Assembly (NCBI RefSeq): GCF_001563225.1
Contig: NZ_CP014206.1
Location: 2,294,001-2,358,000 of the forward strand
Source: Pseudodesulfovibrio indicus
GTDB taxonomy: Bacteria > Desulfobacterota > Desulfovibrionia > Desulfovibrionales > Desulfovibrionaceae
Direction: 5' to 3'
DNA length: 64,000 nt
Shown: positions 1 to 8,178 of the stretch, one piece after another
Position numbering within the stretch: the first letter of the stretch is position 1
How the letters are laid out: each line of letters begins with the position of its first letter
Position numbers and translations under genes: made by a program
Notes under the pieces: model-generated
Database searches by the model: none
What the model was told of the DNA's origin: nothing
The model's input: only the letters and a program-made list of their open reading frames with translations

Positions 1-1
1 C

Positions 2-1249
2 CGCTGCCTGCGCACCGGCGAGCTGCGCGTCTACCTGTCCAAGGCGACCATGATCGCCTCGGGCGGCTTCGGGCGCATCTATCCGAACACCACCAACGCG
101 GTCATCTGCGACGGCGGGGCGCATACCCTGTGCATCGGGACCGGCGTGGTTCCCATGGGCAACATGGAGGCGGTCCAGTTCCATCCCACCGGCATCGTGC
201 CCACCGACATCCTGGTCACCGAGGGTTGCCGGGGCGACGGCGGCACCCTGCTCGACGTGGACGAAAAGCGGTTCATGGACATCTACGAGCCGGAAAAGGC
301 CGAGCTGGCCTCCCGCGACGTGGTCTCCCGCTGGATGACCCACCACATGCGCGAAGGCCATGGCGTGAAATCGCCCTACGGCGAGCACCTGTGGCTCGAC
401 ATCCGCCACCTGGGAGAGGAGCACATCACCGGCAAGCTCCGCGAGGTCTACGAGATCTGTACCTCCTTCCTGGGCGTGGACCCCATCCATCAACTCATCC
501 CCGTGCGCCCCACCCAGCACTATTCCATGGGCGGCGTGCGCACCAACAAGGACGGCGCGGCCTACGGCCTCAAGGGGCTGTTCGCGGCGGGCGAGGCGGC
601 CTGCTGGGACATGCACGGCTTCAACCGGCTGGGCGGCAACTCCCTGGCCGAGACCGTGGTCGCGGGCGGCATCATCGGCCGCAAGGTCGCCGAATACCTG
701 GCCGGGTGCGAGACCGAGTTCAAGACCGCGCTCATCAATGACGAGGTCAGGAAGCAGCAGACGCGCATCGACGACCTGATCAGCGGCGCCAACGGCTCCG
801 AGAACGTCTACAAGGTCCGGGCCGCCATGCAGGACGCCCTGCACAAGGGCGCGAACATCTTCCGCACCCAGGACGGCCTCGAAAAATGCGTGGCCTCCCT
901 GCAGGAGACCCTGATCCGCGCCAAGAAGGTCGGGCTGCGTTCCAACGGCAAGGGCGTGAACCCCGAGCTGGCCGCCGCCCTCAAGCTGGAAGGCCAGGTC
1001 AGGATGGCTCTGATGGTCGCCTACGGCGCGCTCATGCGCACCGAGTCGCGCGGGTCGCACAACCGCGAGGATTTCCCCGCGCGCAACGACCGCGACTGGC
1101 TGACCCGCACCCTGGCCTACTGGAAGAAGCCGGACGACACCCTGCCGACGCTGGAATACGAACCGGCCACCTCCGTTGTCGAGATTCCTCCGGGAGACCG
1201 TGGCTACGGCAAGTCCGAAATCATCAGCGCCGACGACAAGAAGGAATAG
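2..1249 (+). CDS. frdA: Fumarate reductase / succinate dehydrogenase flavoprotein subunit (5' end outside window)
   Basis: This is the FAD-bearing catalytic subunit of a membrane-bound quinol:fumarate reductase, which interconverts fumarate and succinate at the cytoplasmic face. The frame is open to the left edge without a start, so about 415 C-terminal codons are visible. Family signatures are clear: HPTGIVPTDILVTEGCRGDG in the substrate domain, the active-site arginine region ASRDVVSRW, QHYSMGGV, and the FAD-binding GLFAAGEAACWDMHGFNRLG. The sequence is closer to the Wolinella-type FrdA than to E. coli SdhA (inference). frdB follows after 3 bases, so the two are co-transcribed. The cytochrome b subunit is not in the window and probably lies upstream. 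Confidence 0.95.
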   Translation, partial: RCLRTGELRVYLSKATMIASGGFGRIYPNTTNAVICDGGAHTLCIGTGVVPMGNMEAVQFHPTGIVPTDILVTEGCRGDGGTLLDVDEKRFMDIYEPEKAELASRDVVSRWMTHHMREGHGVKSPYGEHLWLDIRHLGEEHITGKLREVYEICTSFLGVDPIHQLIPVRPTQHYSMGGVRTNKDGAAYGLKGLFAAGEAACWDMHGFNRLGGNSLAETVVAGGIIGRKVAEYLAGCETEFKTALINDEVRKQQTRIDDLISGANGSENVYKVRAAMQDALHKGANIFRTQDGLEKCVASLQETLIRAKKVGLRSNGKGVNPELAAALKLEGQVRMALMVAYGALMRTESRGSHNREDFPARNDRDWLTRTLAYWKKPDDTLPTLEYEPATSVVEIPPGDRGYGKSEIISADDKKE

Positions 1250-1252
1250 CCC

Positions 1253-1990
1253 ATGTCCAGATTATTGAAATTCAACATCTTCCGCTACAATCCCGAGGAC
1301 GAGCAGTCCACGCCGCACATGCAGGAGTTCGTGCTGGAAGAGACCGACGCCATGACCCTGTTCATCGCGCTCAACCGCATCCGCGAGGAGCAGGACCCGT
1401 CGCTGCAGTTCGACTTCTGCTGCCGTGCGGGCATCTGCGGCTCCTGCGGCATGGTCATCAACGGCCGTCCCGGCCTGGCTTGCCACACCAAGACCAAGGA
1501 CCTGCCGGGCGAGATCACGCTTCTGCCCCTGCCGGTCTTCAAGCTGGTGGGCGACCTGTCCGTGGATACCGGCACCTGGTTCCGCGAGATGTACACCAAG
1601 ACCGAGTCCTGGATTCATACCAACAAGGTGTTCGATCCCACCGCGTTGGAAGAGCGCATGGACAACAAGGACGCCGTGGCCATCTATGAGCTGGAGCGGT
1701 GCGTGGAATGCGGCTGCTGCATCTCGGCCTGCGGCACCGCGCGGCTGCGCGAGGACTTCATGGGCGCCGCGGCCCTCAACCGCGTGGCCCGGTTCCTCAT
1801 CGACCCGCGCGACCAGCGGACCGAACGCGACTATTACGAGATCATCGGCAACGACATGGGCATCTTCGGCTGCATGGGCCTGCTGGCCTGCGAAGACGTC
1901 TGCCCCAAGCACCTGCCGCTGCAAAACCAGCTCGGCTTCCTGCGCCGCAAGATGGGCATCACGTCCCTCAAGCGGATCTTTAAGAAATAG
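1253..1990 (+). CDS. frdB: Fumarate reductase iron-sulfur subunit
   Basis: This 245-residue electron-transfer subunit links the quinone site to the FrdA flavin. An N-terminal plant-type ferredoxin domain carries the [2Fe-2S] ligands in CCRAGICGSCGMVINGRPGL and the following ACHT. The C-terminal half has a bacterial-ferredoxin-type cysteine cluster (CVECGCCISAC) and a second one (CMGLLACEDVCP), matching the [4Fe-4S] and [3Fe-4S] clusters of the family. Length is normal. It starts 3 bases after the frdA stop, and a very stable hairpin (2005-2063) follows its stop, so it is probably the last gene of the frd operon. Confidence 0.95.
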   Translation: MSRLLKFNIFRYNPEDEQSTPHMQEFVLEETDAMTLFIALNRIREEQDPSLQFDFCCRAGICGSCGMVINGRPGLACHTKTKDLPGEITLLPLPVFKLVGDLSVDTGTWFREMYTKTESWIHTNKVFDPTALEERMDNKDAVAIYELERCVECGCCISACGTARLREDFMGAAALNRVARFLIDPRDQRTERDYYEIIGNDMGIFGCMGLLACEDVCPKHLPLQNQLGFLRRKMGITSLKRIFKK

Positions 1991-2004
1991 GAAGCCTCAA
2001 GCGG

Positions 2005-2063
2005 CCGGGGGAAGGGGAGAGGGAAACCCTTTGAAAAGGGTTATCCCTCTCCCCTTCCCCCGG
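2005..2063 (+). terminator. Long hairpin after frdB
   Basis: A perfect 20-bp inverted repeat (2005-2024 paired with 2044-2063, starting CCGGGGGAAGG) continues inward through a second short pairing (AACCCTTT with AAAGGGTT) around a tiny loop. Together they form a stem of almost 28 bp directly after the frdB stop. No clean U-tract follows, so it may act as an mRNA-stabilising end as well as a terminator. The surrounding 1991-2278 gap is otherwise non-coding. Confidence 0.65.
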
Positions 2064-2212
2064 ACCCCCATCCCCTCTCCCTTCCCAAACTTTTTGGGTC
2101 GCTTCGCGAAAGGGGGGGGCGGCTGCCTGAAGGGCATTGGTTCATTGAAGTAAGACATACGCGCTCGCACGGTTTCGAGCGAAGCGAGCGACAAAGAGTT
2201 TTGAAGGGGAGT

Positions 2213-2248
2213 CCAGAGGGGGAACTTTTTCAAAAGGTTCCCCTCTGG
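2213..2248 (+). repeat. Imperfect inverted repeat upstream of fumarase
   Basis: CCAGAGGGGGAACTTTT (from 2213) pairs, with one offset base, with AAAAGGTTCCCCTCTGG (to 2248), 31 bases upstream of the fumarase alpha start. With the 2005-2063 hairpin it fills most of the frdB-fumarase gap. I recall similar intergenic hairpins ending in GCCGCCGGAGGC from Desulfovibrio genomes, but I cannot count copies here. It could be a leftover terminator or an element in the fumarase 5' leader. Confidence 0.45.
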
Positions 2249-2278
2249 CCGCCGGAGGCATCAACCGGAGGCATCATT

Positions 2279-3118
2279 ATGCGAGAGATACAAGGTTCGG
2301 ATATTGTGGAAGCCGTGGCCGCCATGTGCATGAAGGCGAACACGGAATTGCCGCAGGACGTCCGCGCGAAATTCGAGCGGGCCATGGCCGAGGAGACCTC
2401 TCCGTCGGCCAAGGAGGTCCTGCGCCAGTTGCTGGAGAATGCGGATTTGTCCATGGAGACGAAGCTGCCGCTGTGCCAGGACTGCGGGCTGGCCGTGTTT
2501 TACGTGGAGGTCGGCGACGACTGCAAGGTGGTCGGCGGCAACCTGCGCGAGCTGATCAACGAGGGTGTGCGCAAGGGATATGCCGACGGCTACCTGCGCA
2601 AGTCTTCGTGCGATCCGCTGACCCGCGCCAACACCGGCGACGGCACCCCGGCGATCATCCATTTCGACATGGTCCCGGGCGACAAGCTCAAGATCGCCTA
2701 CATGGCCAAGGGCGGCGGCGCGGAGAACATGTCCCGCGTGACCATGCTCGCCCCGGCCCAGGGTTGGGAGGGCATCAAGCAGTTCGTGGTCAACCGCGTG
2801 GCCGAGGCCGGGCCGAACCCGTGCCCGCCCACGATCATCGGCGTGGGCATCGGCGGAACCTTCGAGCACGCGGCCAAGATCGCCAAGAAGACGCTCTTGC
2901 GCAAGCTGGACGACGTTCATCCGGACCCCAAGGTCGCGGCCATGGAGAAGGAGCTTGAGGACGCGGTGAACGCGCTCGGCATCGGCCCCATGGGGCTGGG
3001 CGGCAAGACCACGGTGCTGGGCGTGAAGATCGCCCTGGAGCCGTGCCACCTGGCCAGTCTTCCGCTGGCGGTCAACGTCCAGTGTCATTCCCAGCGTCAC
3101 GAGGAGGTGGAACTCTAA
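2279..3118 (+). CDS. fumA: Class I fumarate hydratase, alpha (N-terminal) subunit
   Basis: This is the iron-sulfur subunit of the two-subunit, oxygen-sensitive fumarase that hydrates fumarate to malate. It matches the Fe-S hydro-lyase alpha family (TtdA / FumA N-terminal region). Visible motifs include KLPLCQDCGLAVFY, SSCDPLTRANTGDGTPAIIH, GGGAENMS and NPCPPTIIGVGIGGTFEHAA, with family-conserved cysteines in three of these four segments. The ATG at 2279 is preferred because GGAGG lies 8 bases upstream. A 26-residue upstream extension has no family match. Its stop overlaps the beta start (TAATG), implying translational coupling. It sits downstream of fumarate reductase, so malate-fumarate-succinate interconversion is grouped. 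Confidence 0.93.
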   Translation: MREIQGSDIVEAVAAMCMKANTELPQDVRAKFERAMAEETSPSAKEVLRQLLENADLSMETKLPLCQDCGLAVFYVEVGDDCKVVGGNLRELINEGVRKGYADGYLRKSSCDPLTRANTGDGTPAIIHFDMVPGDKLKIAYMAKGGGAENMSRVTMLAPAQGWEGIKQFVVNRVAEAGPNPCPPTIIGVGIGGTFEHAAKIAKKTLLRKLDDVHPDPKVAAMEKELEDAVNALGIGPMGLGGKTTVLGVKIALEPCHLASLPLAVNVQCHSQRHEEVEL

Positions 3119-3669
3119 TGGCTGAATACAGACTGAACACTCCGCTGACGGACGAGGACATCGAGCAGCTGAAGGCCGGGGACGTGGTCTTCCTGACCGG
3201 CACCATCCACTCGGCGCGCGACGCGGCCCACAAGAAGCTGATGGACCTGCTGGACGCGGGCAAGGAGCTGCCCTTTGAACTGGAAGGCTCGGCCATCTAC
3301 TACGTCGGTCCTTCCCCGGCCCCTCCGGGCAGGCCCATCGGGTCCGCCGGGCCGACCACCAGCTACCGCATGGATACCTATGCCCCCAGGCTCCATTCCC
3401 TGGGCATGAAGGCGTCCATCGGCAAGGGCAAGCGGTCGGACGAGGTCAAGGAGGCGATGAAGCAGTATAAGGGCGTGTACTTCGGGGCCACGGGCGGCGC
3501 GGGCGCGCTGCTCTCCAACTCCATCGTGGAGTCCACGGTCATCGCTTTCGAGGAATTGGGACCGGAGGCGATCCGGGCCATGAAGGTCAAGGATTTCCCC
3601 CTGCTGGTCATCAACGACTGCCACGGCGGTGAATTGTACGTCAAACCGAAGCTTGACACAGCCGGGTAA
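3118..3669 (+). CDS. fumB: Class I fumarate hydratase, beta (C-terminal) subunit
   Basis: This 183-residue protein matches the Fe-S hydro-lyase C-terminal domain (TtdB / C-terminal half of FumA) and completes the fumarase with the preceding gene. Recognisable segments are VVFLTGTIHSARDAAHK near the N-terminus, VGPSPAPPGRPIGSAGPTTS, and GVYFGATGGAGALLSNSIV. The start codon shares a base with the alpha stop (TAATG). Split alpha/beta fumarases are usual in anaerobes, whereas E. coli FumA is one chain. The symbol fumB is positional and does not refer to E. coli fumB. Confidence 0.92.
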   Translation: MAEYRLNTPLTDEDIEQLKAGDVVFLTGTIHSARDAAHKKLMDLLDAGKELPFELEGSAIYYVGPSPAPPGRPIGSAGPTTSYRMDTYAPRLHSLGMKASIGKGKRSDEVKEAMKQYKGVYFGATGGAGALLSNSIVESTVIAFEELGPEAIRAMKVKDFPLLVINDCHGGELYVKPKLDTAG

Positions 3670-3762
3670 TTGATTCACGAAGGGGCTGGGCGCAGGGCGC
3701 CCGGCCTCAAGGATTTTGTTCTGATTGAGGTGAACTAAAGTTCAGGAAATCAGAGGTTTGTC

Positions 3763-3933
3763 ATGGAAAAAACGTACTTTGAAGATGTGGATTGCCACAA
3801 GGACGACAAGAAGGACGAGAAGCTCTACACACCGTATCCCGGTGCGGATGAGAAGTATGACGACGGTTCCGATTGGCGTCTGTACAATCCCGACAAATAT
3901 CGCGACCCGAACTGGTCACCGGATAAGGAATAA
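3763..3933 (+). CDS. Small charged hypothetical protein (56 aa)
   Basis: A 56-residue ORF begins MEKTYFEDVDCHKDDKKDEK and ends in a Tyr/Trp/Pro-rich tail (DWRLYNPDKYRDPNWSPDKE). It is hydrophilic, has one cysteine and no signal or membrane segment. AGAGG lies about 7 bases before the ATG, and a strong terminator follows the stop by 6 bases, so it looks like an independently delimited gene or the last gene of the fumarase transcript. I do not recognise the family and assign no function. Confidence 0.6.
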   Translation: MEKTYFEDVDCHKDDKKDEKLYTPYPGADEKYDDGSDWRLYNPDKYRDPNWSPDKE

Positions 3934-3937
3934 ACCA

Positions 3938-3960
3938 AAGGGGCCTCGCGGCCCCTTCTT
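3938..3960 (+). terminator. Intrinsic terminator after the 56-aa gene
   Basis: AAGGGGCC and GGCCCCTT form an 8-bp stem around the tetraloop TCGC, followed by the pyrimidine/T-rich run TTCTTCTTTG. It sits 4 bases after the TAA of the small gene and ends the plus-strand unit before the convergent gene at 4024. Confidence 0.8.
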
Positions 3961-4023
3961 CTTTGTTCCAGTTATTCCGCCCGGTTCCCCGGGCAGCTCC
4001 CGCTCCGCACTCCCCGATTCCAC

Positions 4024-4785
4024 CTAGTCCAGCTGTCCCTCGAACATCATGTCGAACTGGCTCTTGCCGCTCGGCCCGGAGGCCTTCATGTCCTTGAGCG
4101 CCCGGTTGAGGCGCGCAATGAGGTTGTCGTCGGTGTCCTTGCTGAAGGCGAAGTAGAGCGGTTCCTCGTCAAAGGTGAAGCAGATCTCGTAGTCGTCCTT
4201 GCTCATGCCGAGTCCCTCCATGAGGCAGGGCGCGCCGAGCTGGGTGAAGGCGAACAGGTCCACTTCGCCCTTGTCGAGACTGCGCAGGGCCTGGACGTGG
4301 CTGGGATGACGCTCCAGCTTGTCCTTGTCCACGCCCCCGGCCAGCAGGCTCTTCTCGGGGCGGCTCCAGCGCACGGTGGCGATGCGATAGCCGTTCAGCT
4401 GCTCCCTGGTGGGGATGAACAGCTTGTCCCGCTTGCGGCCGATGAGCACGATCTTGGACGTGACCACCGGGCCGACCCATTTGAACAGTTGCTCGGAGTC
4501 GGGCGTGCGTTGGGCGTTGAGCATGATCCGCTCCGGCCCGCGCACCGTGTTCTCGAAGGCGTAGGTCCAGGACATGAGCTTGATCCGGTCCTCGTCGAGG
4601 GGGATGCCGCACATGTTCATGATGGTGGTCAGAGTGGATACCGCCATGCCCTTGACTGTCAGCCCGGAGCTGACGCAGTAGGGCGGGTAGGGCGGTGCCA
4701 GGGCGATAAAGTTCTCACCCCATGCGGGCAGTGCGCCGAAGACAAGAAAGGCGGTGAGAATAAGGCTTGTGAATATGCATTTCAT
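4024..4785 (-). CDS. Periplasmic solute-binding protein (SBP_bac_3-like)
   Basis: This 253-residue protein starts with a typical Sec signal peptide (basic MKCIF, hydrophobic core, likely cleavage after LPAWG). The mature part begins FIALAPPYPPYC and resembles the family-3 extracellular solute-binding fold used by polar amino acid transporters and by signalling receptors. The motif GYRIATVRWSRPEKSLL and the C-terminal LIARLNRALKDMKASG fit this family. No permease or ATPase is adjacent, so it may serve a distant transporter or act as a stand-alone sensor. The ligand cannot be read from the sequence. Confidence 0.75.
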   Translation of the reverse strand: MKCIFTSLILTAFLVFGALPAWGENFIALAPPYPPYCVSSGLTVKGMAVSTLTTIMNMCGIPLDEDRIKLMSWTYAFENTVRGPERIMLNAQRTPDSEQLFKWVGPVVTSKIVLIGRKRDKLFIPTREQLNGYRIATVRWSRPEKSLLAGGVDKDKLERHPSHVQALRSLDKGEVDLFAFTQLGAPCLMEGLGMSKDDYEICFTFDEEPLYFAFSKDTDDNLIARLNRALKDMKASGPSGKSQFDMMFEGQLD

Positions 4786-4896
4786 AGTGGGTCAATCCGT
4801 TGACTTTGCTTACCAAAATGCTCTCAAGTTAGCAATATTCGTACCATGGAAAAACGCACTTTTTTCCCGGTTCGCCCGGCTTGTTCAACTTCCATG

Positions 4897-4924
4897 TTGA
4901 CACTGTTCCGATAATAGTTATTGT
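4897..4924 (+). promoter_or_regulatory. Candidate sigma-70 promoter upstream of the aminotransferase
   Basis: TTGACA (4897-4902) is followed after 16 bases by TATTGT (4919-4924, four of six consensus positions), in a clearly AT-rich patch of the 4786-5163 gap. Transcription would begin near 4931 and reach the hairpin terminator at 5021-5053 after about 120 bases. The remaining gap sequence shows a small GCATG/CATGC hairpin and no convincing gene. Confidence 0.45.
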
Positions 4925-5020
4925 TAGATTGTACATGGCCCGTTTCGCTGATGGAACGTTTCCACCCGGCGGCTCGGGCGGACCGCATGGTACATGCATA
5001 TTCTCCTCTTCTTGCCCCTT

Positions 5021-5053
5021 GAGGACCGGATTGATCCCCGGTCCTCTTTTTTT
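5021..5053 (+). terminator. Intrinsic terminator inside the aminotransferase leader
   Basis: GAGGACCGG (5021-5029) pairs perfectly with CCGGTCCTC (5038-5046) around an 8-base loop and runs straight into T7 (5047-5053). It reads on the plus strand and lies about 110 bases before the aminotransferase start, with a promoter-like sequence about 120 bases upstream. It therefore acts either as an attenuator for the gene at 5164 or as the end of a short non-coding transcript. Confidence 0.75.
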
Positions 5054-5163
5054 GCCTGGAACGCCGGGTGGTTCCGTGACGATATTCCTTTTCCATTCTT
5101 GGGCTTACGCCCTTGCAAGGCAGTTGAATTCGGAGTATCCCAAATGACTTCAAGGAGTGTATC

Positions 5164-6404
5164 ATGTCCGACAAATACGCCCGGAGAATGGGCACCGTGC
5201 ACCGTTCGTTCATCCGGGAGATTCTCAAAGTCACGGCTGATCCCGAAATCATTTCCTTTGCGGGCGGTCTGCCCAATCCCGAACTCTTCCCCGTCGCCGC
5301 CATGAACTCGGCCTCGCGCGCGGTTTTCGAGGATATCGGCGCGAGCGCACTGCAGTATTCCACCACCGAGGGCGACGCGGGTTGCGGGCGATCATCGCCA
5401 AGCGCTACCTGGAGCGCGGCCTGACCGTGGACCCCGACGCCATCCTGGTGACCACCGGTTCGCAGCAGATTCTCGACATATGCGCCAAGGTCTTCCTGGA
5501 CAAGGGGGACAAGGTGGTCATCGAGCGGCCCGGCTACCTGGGCGCCATCCAGGCTTTTTCCATCTTCGAGCCGGAATTCGTGACCGTCTCCCTGGAGGAC
5601 GACGGCCCGAACCTGGTCGAGCTGGAAGCGGCCTTCAAGGACGGGGCCAAGTGTTTTTACGCCGTGCCCAACTTCCAGAATCCGTCCGGCGTGAGCTACT
5701 CCCTGGAGAAGCGCAAGGCCGTGGCGGCCCTGACCGACAAGTACGACGTGCTCTTCGTCGAGGACGATCCGTACGGCGAGCTGCGCTTTCTGGGCGAGCA
5801 CCTGCCCAGCGTCTATGCCTTCTGCAAGAAGCCCGGCATCCTGTGCGGCTCCTTCTCCAAGATCGCCGCGCCCGGCTTCCGCATCGGCTGGGTGGTCGCC
5901 CCGGACAAGGGCGTCTACGACAAGCTGGTCATCGCCAAGCAGGCCGCGGACCTGCCCCGCGTCCGCGGTGCCACCGGCGGTGACAAGCTGGTCATCGCCA
6001 AGCAGGCCGCGGACCTGCACACCTCCACGGTATCCCAGGCGATCATGCGCCGCTATCTGGAGACCAACGACATCGAGGCCCACGTGGCGCTGATCAAGGA
6101 GCGGTACGGCCGCCAGCGCGAGTGCATGGTGGAGATGATCGGCAGGTACTTCCCGGACGCGGTGACCATCACCAAGCCGGAGGGCGGCATGTTCCTGTGG
6201 GCGACCATGCCCGAAGGGTGCTCCAGCATGGATCTGTTCGACATGGCCATCAAGGACAAGGTCGCCTTCGTGCCCGGCAGGCCGTTCTACGTGGACGGCT
6301 CCGGCGAGAACACGCTGCGCCTCAACTTCTCCAACTCCGATGAAGCCCGGATCGAGGAGGGCATCAAGCGGCTGGGCAAGTCCATCGGATCGTTCCTGAA
6401 GTAA
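5164..6404 (+). pseudogene. PLP-dependent class I/II aminotransferase, frameshifted and with an internal duplication
   Basis: The product resembles fold-type I aminotransferases of the 2-aminoadipate/LysN-like group: an N-terminal substrate loop (ADPEIISFAGGLPNPELFP), SSGSQQ-like VTTGSQQILD, NFQNPSGVSYS, and the PLP-lysine segment GSFSKIAAPGFRIGW. Two lesions are visible. At 5380-5382 one base (probably a T) is missing, so translation must shift to pass from EGDAG to LRAIIAKRY. At 5919-6018 a 37-bp sequence is repeated at a 63-bp offset, inserting 21 residues and duplicating KLVIAKQAADL. The original enzyme would be about 391 residues. Start chosen at the ATG after AAGGAG. It may be a real pseudogene or an assembly error. 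Confidence 0.8.
5919..6018 (+). repeat. 63-bp-offset direct duplication inside the aminotransferase gene
   Basis: The 37-bp sequence beginning GACAAGCTGGTCATCGCC occurs at 5919-5955 and again identically at 5982-6018, separated by 26 bp (CCCCGCGTCCGCGGTG and onward) that fit neither flank of the protein family. The insertion keeps frame. Confidence 0.85.
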
Positions 6405-6455
6405 CGCGCCTGGTCGGAGGGACGCCCGGCGCTCAAGATACCAAGGTTGGTTTGT

Positions 6456-8165
6456 ATGTCTCAGCACATTGTTGTCATCGGCGGCGTGGCCCTCGGGCCC
6501 AAGGCCGCCTGCCGCTTCAAGCGGCTGGAGCCAGGCTCCAAGGTTACCATGATCGACCAGACCGCCATGATCTCCTATGGCGGTTGCGGCATTCCCTATT
6601 ACGTCTCCGGCGACGTCTCCGACGCCTCGGAACTCTGCACCACCAGCTTCCACATGATGCGCGACCCCAAGTTCTTCAAGGAAGTGAAAGGGGTGGACGT
6701 CCAGATCCTGACCAAGGCCACGCGCATCGATCGAGAGAAGAAGTGCGTGGAAGTGGAGAACGTCCAGACCGGCGAGAAGGCGTGCATCGGCTACGACAAG
6801 CTGGTCATCGCCACCGGGGCCTCCCCGCGCAGGCTGGGCTTGCCGGGCGAAGACCTCAAGGGCGTGAACTACGTGGCCAATCCCGGGGACGCCACCCGCA
6901 TCCGCGAGGCCATCTCCAAGGGTGAGGTGGGCAACGCGGTGATCATCGGCGCGGGCTTCATCGGCCTGGAAATGGCCGAGGCGTTCGCCGACATGTGGGG
7001 CGTGGAGACCTCGGTGGTCGAGATCACCGGCCAGATCATGCCCCGGCTGGTCAGTCCGGCCCTGGCGACCATGGGCCAGAAGCACATGGAAGAGAACGGC
7101 GTGAGCTTCTACTTCGGCGAGACCGTCCAGGCCATCGAGGGCGAGGACGGCGTGGTCAAGCGCGTGGTCACCGACAAGCGCGTGCTCGACGCGGACGCCG
7201 TGATCATCTCGGCGGGCGTGGTCCCCAATTCCGACCTGGCCAGGGACGCCGGGCTGGCCGTGCACGAGCGCGGCGGGGTGTTCGTCGACGAGTTCATGCG
7301 CACCAACGATCCGGACATCTATGCGGGCGGCGACTGCTGCATCGTGAAGAATCTCATTACCGGCACGGATGCCTTCCTGCCGCTCGGCTCCATGGCCAAC
7401 CGCCAGGGACGGATCATCGGCACCAACCTGGCCGGCGGGACCGCCAAATTCGACGGTGTGGTCGGCTCCTTCGTGGTCAAGCTCTTCGAGACCTCCATGG
7501 CGGGCACGGGTTTGAGCCTGGAGTCCGCCAAGGCGGCGGGATTCGACGCCATGTCCGTGCTGCTCATCCAGCTGGACCGCGCCCATTTCTATCCCACCAA
7601 GGAACTGATGACCCTGGAGATGGTCGTGGACAAGGCCACCCGCCGCGTGCTTGGCGTGCAGGGGTTCGGCTCCTCCGGCGACGCCATGGTCGGGCGCATC
7701 AACGCGGTGGCCGCGCTGCTCAAGTCCGCGCCGACCATCGACGACGTCTCCAACATGGAGCTGGCCTATTCCCCGCCGTTCGCCGCGGCCATGGACATCC
7801 TCAATACCCTGGCCAACCTGGCGGACAACGCCCTGCGCGGCATCAACCGGGGCGTGGGACCCGCCGGGTTCAAGGAGCTGTGGGAGAACCGCGACAAGGA
7901 AGCCTGCTTCTTCCTGGATTGCCGGGAACGGGGCGACGCCGATCCGCTGGTGGAACGAAACCCGGAATTCTGGCACAATGTGCCCCAGGGCGAGATCTAC
8001 GACCGGTTGGACGAGATTCCGGCCGACCAGCCCATCGTGCTGATCTGCAACACCGGGGCGCGTTCCTACGAGGCGCAGATCATGCTCGACGAAAAGGGCT
8101 ACAAGAACGTGACCAACATCCACGGCGGCATGGCGGCCATCAGGAAGTACGGAATAGACCTCTAG
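6456..8165 (+). CDS. FAD-dependent CoA-disulfide reductase-like oxidoreductase fused to rhodanese
   Basis: This 569-residue protein joins a pyridine nucleotide-disulfide oxidoreductase (residues 1 to about 450) to a C-terminal rhodanese domain. The FAD-binding N-terminus is IVVIGGVALGPKAA, the NAD site is AVIIGAGFIGLE, and the redox-active cysteine sits in ISYGGCGIPYYVSG (Cys44), as in CoA-disulfide reductases. The rhodanese loop carries CNTGARS. Fusions of this type (CoADR-RHD, Npsr-like) reduce CoA disulfide, CoA persulfide or polysulfide with NAD(P)H and fit a sulfur-metabolising anaerobe. ATG 6456 is preferred over an in-frame TTG three codons upstream because AAGG is better spaced. It is followed closely by the response regulator at 8179. 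Confidence 0.9.
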   Translation: MSQHIVVIGGVALGPKAACRFKRLEPGSKVTMIDQTAMISYGGCGIPYYVSGDVSDASELCTTSFHMMRDPKFFKEVKGVDVQILTKATRIDREKKCVEVENVQTGEKACIGYDKLVIATGASPRRLGLPGEDLKGVNYVANPGDATRIREAISKGEVGNAVIIGAGFIGLEMAEAFADMWGVETSVVEITGQIMPRLVSPALATMGQKHMEENGVSFYFGETVQAIEGEDGVVKRVVTDKRVLDADAVIISAGVVPNSDLARDAGLAVHERGGVFVDEFMRTNDPDIYAGGDCCIVKNLITGTDAFLPLGSMANRQGRIIGTNLAGGTAKFDGVVGSFVVKLFETSMAGTGLSLESAKAAGFDAMSVLLIQLDRAHFYPTKELMTLEMVVDKATRRVLGVQGFGSSGDAMVGRINAVAALLKSAPTIDDVSNMELAYSPPFAAAMDILNTLANLADNALRGINRGVGPAGFKELWENRDKEACFFLDCRERGDADPLVERNPEFWHNVPQGEIYDRLDEIPADQPIVLICNTGARSYEAQIMLDEKGYKNVTNIHGGMAAIRKYGIDL

Positions 8166-8178
8166 ACCGGGAGGCCGA

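Noticed and set aside
3688..3702. GGGCGC/GCGCCC hairpin after the fumarase beta gene
   Set aside because: Stem of only 6 bp without an adjacent T-run; too weak to call a terminator.
4881..5147. 88-codon frame across the aminotransferase leader
   Set aside because: It reads through a strong terminator and has no family likeness or ribosome site.
4824..8123. Very long open frame on the minus strand opposite the aminotransferase and oxidoreductase genes
   Set aside because: Composition is His/Gly/Val/Ala-rich without any family motif; it is the antisense shadow typical of GC-rich coding DNA.
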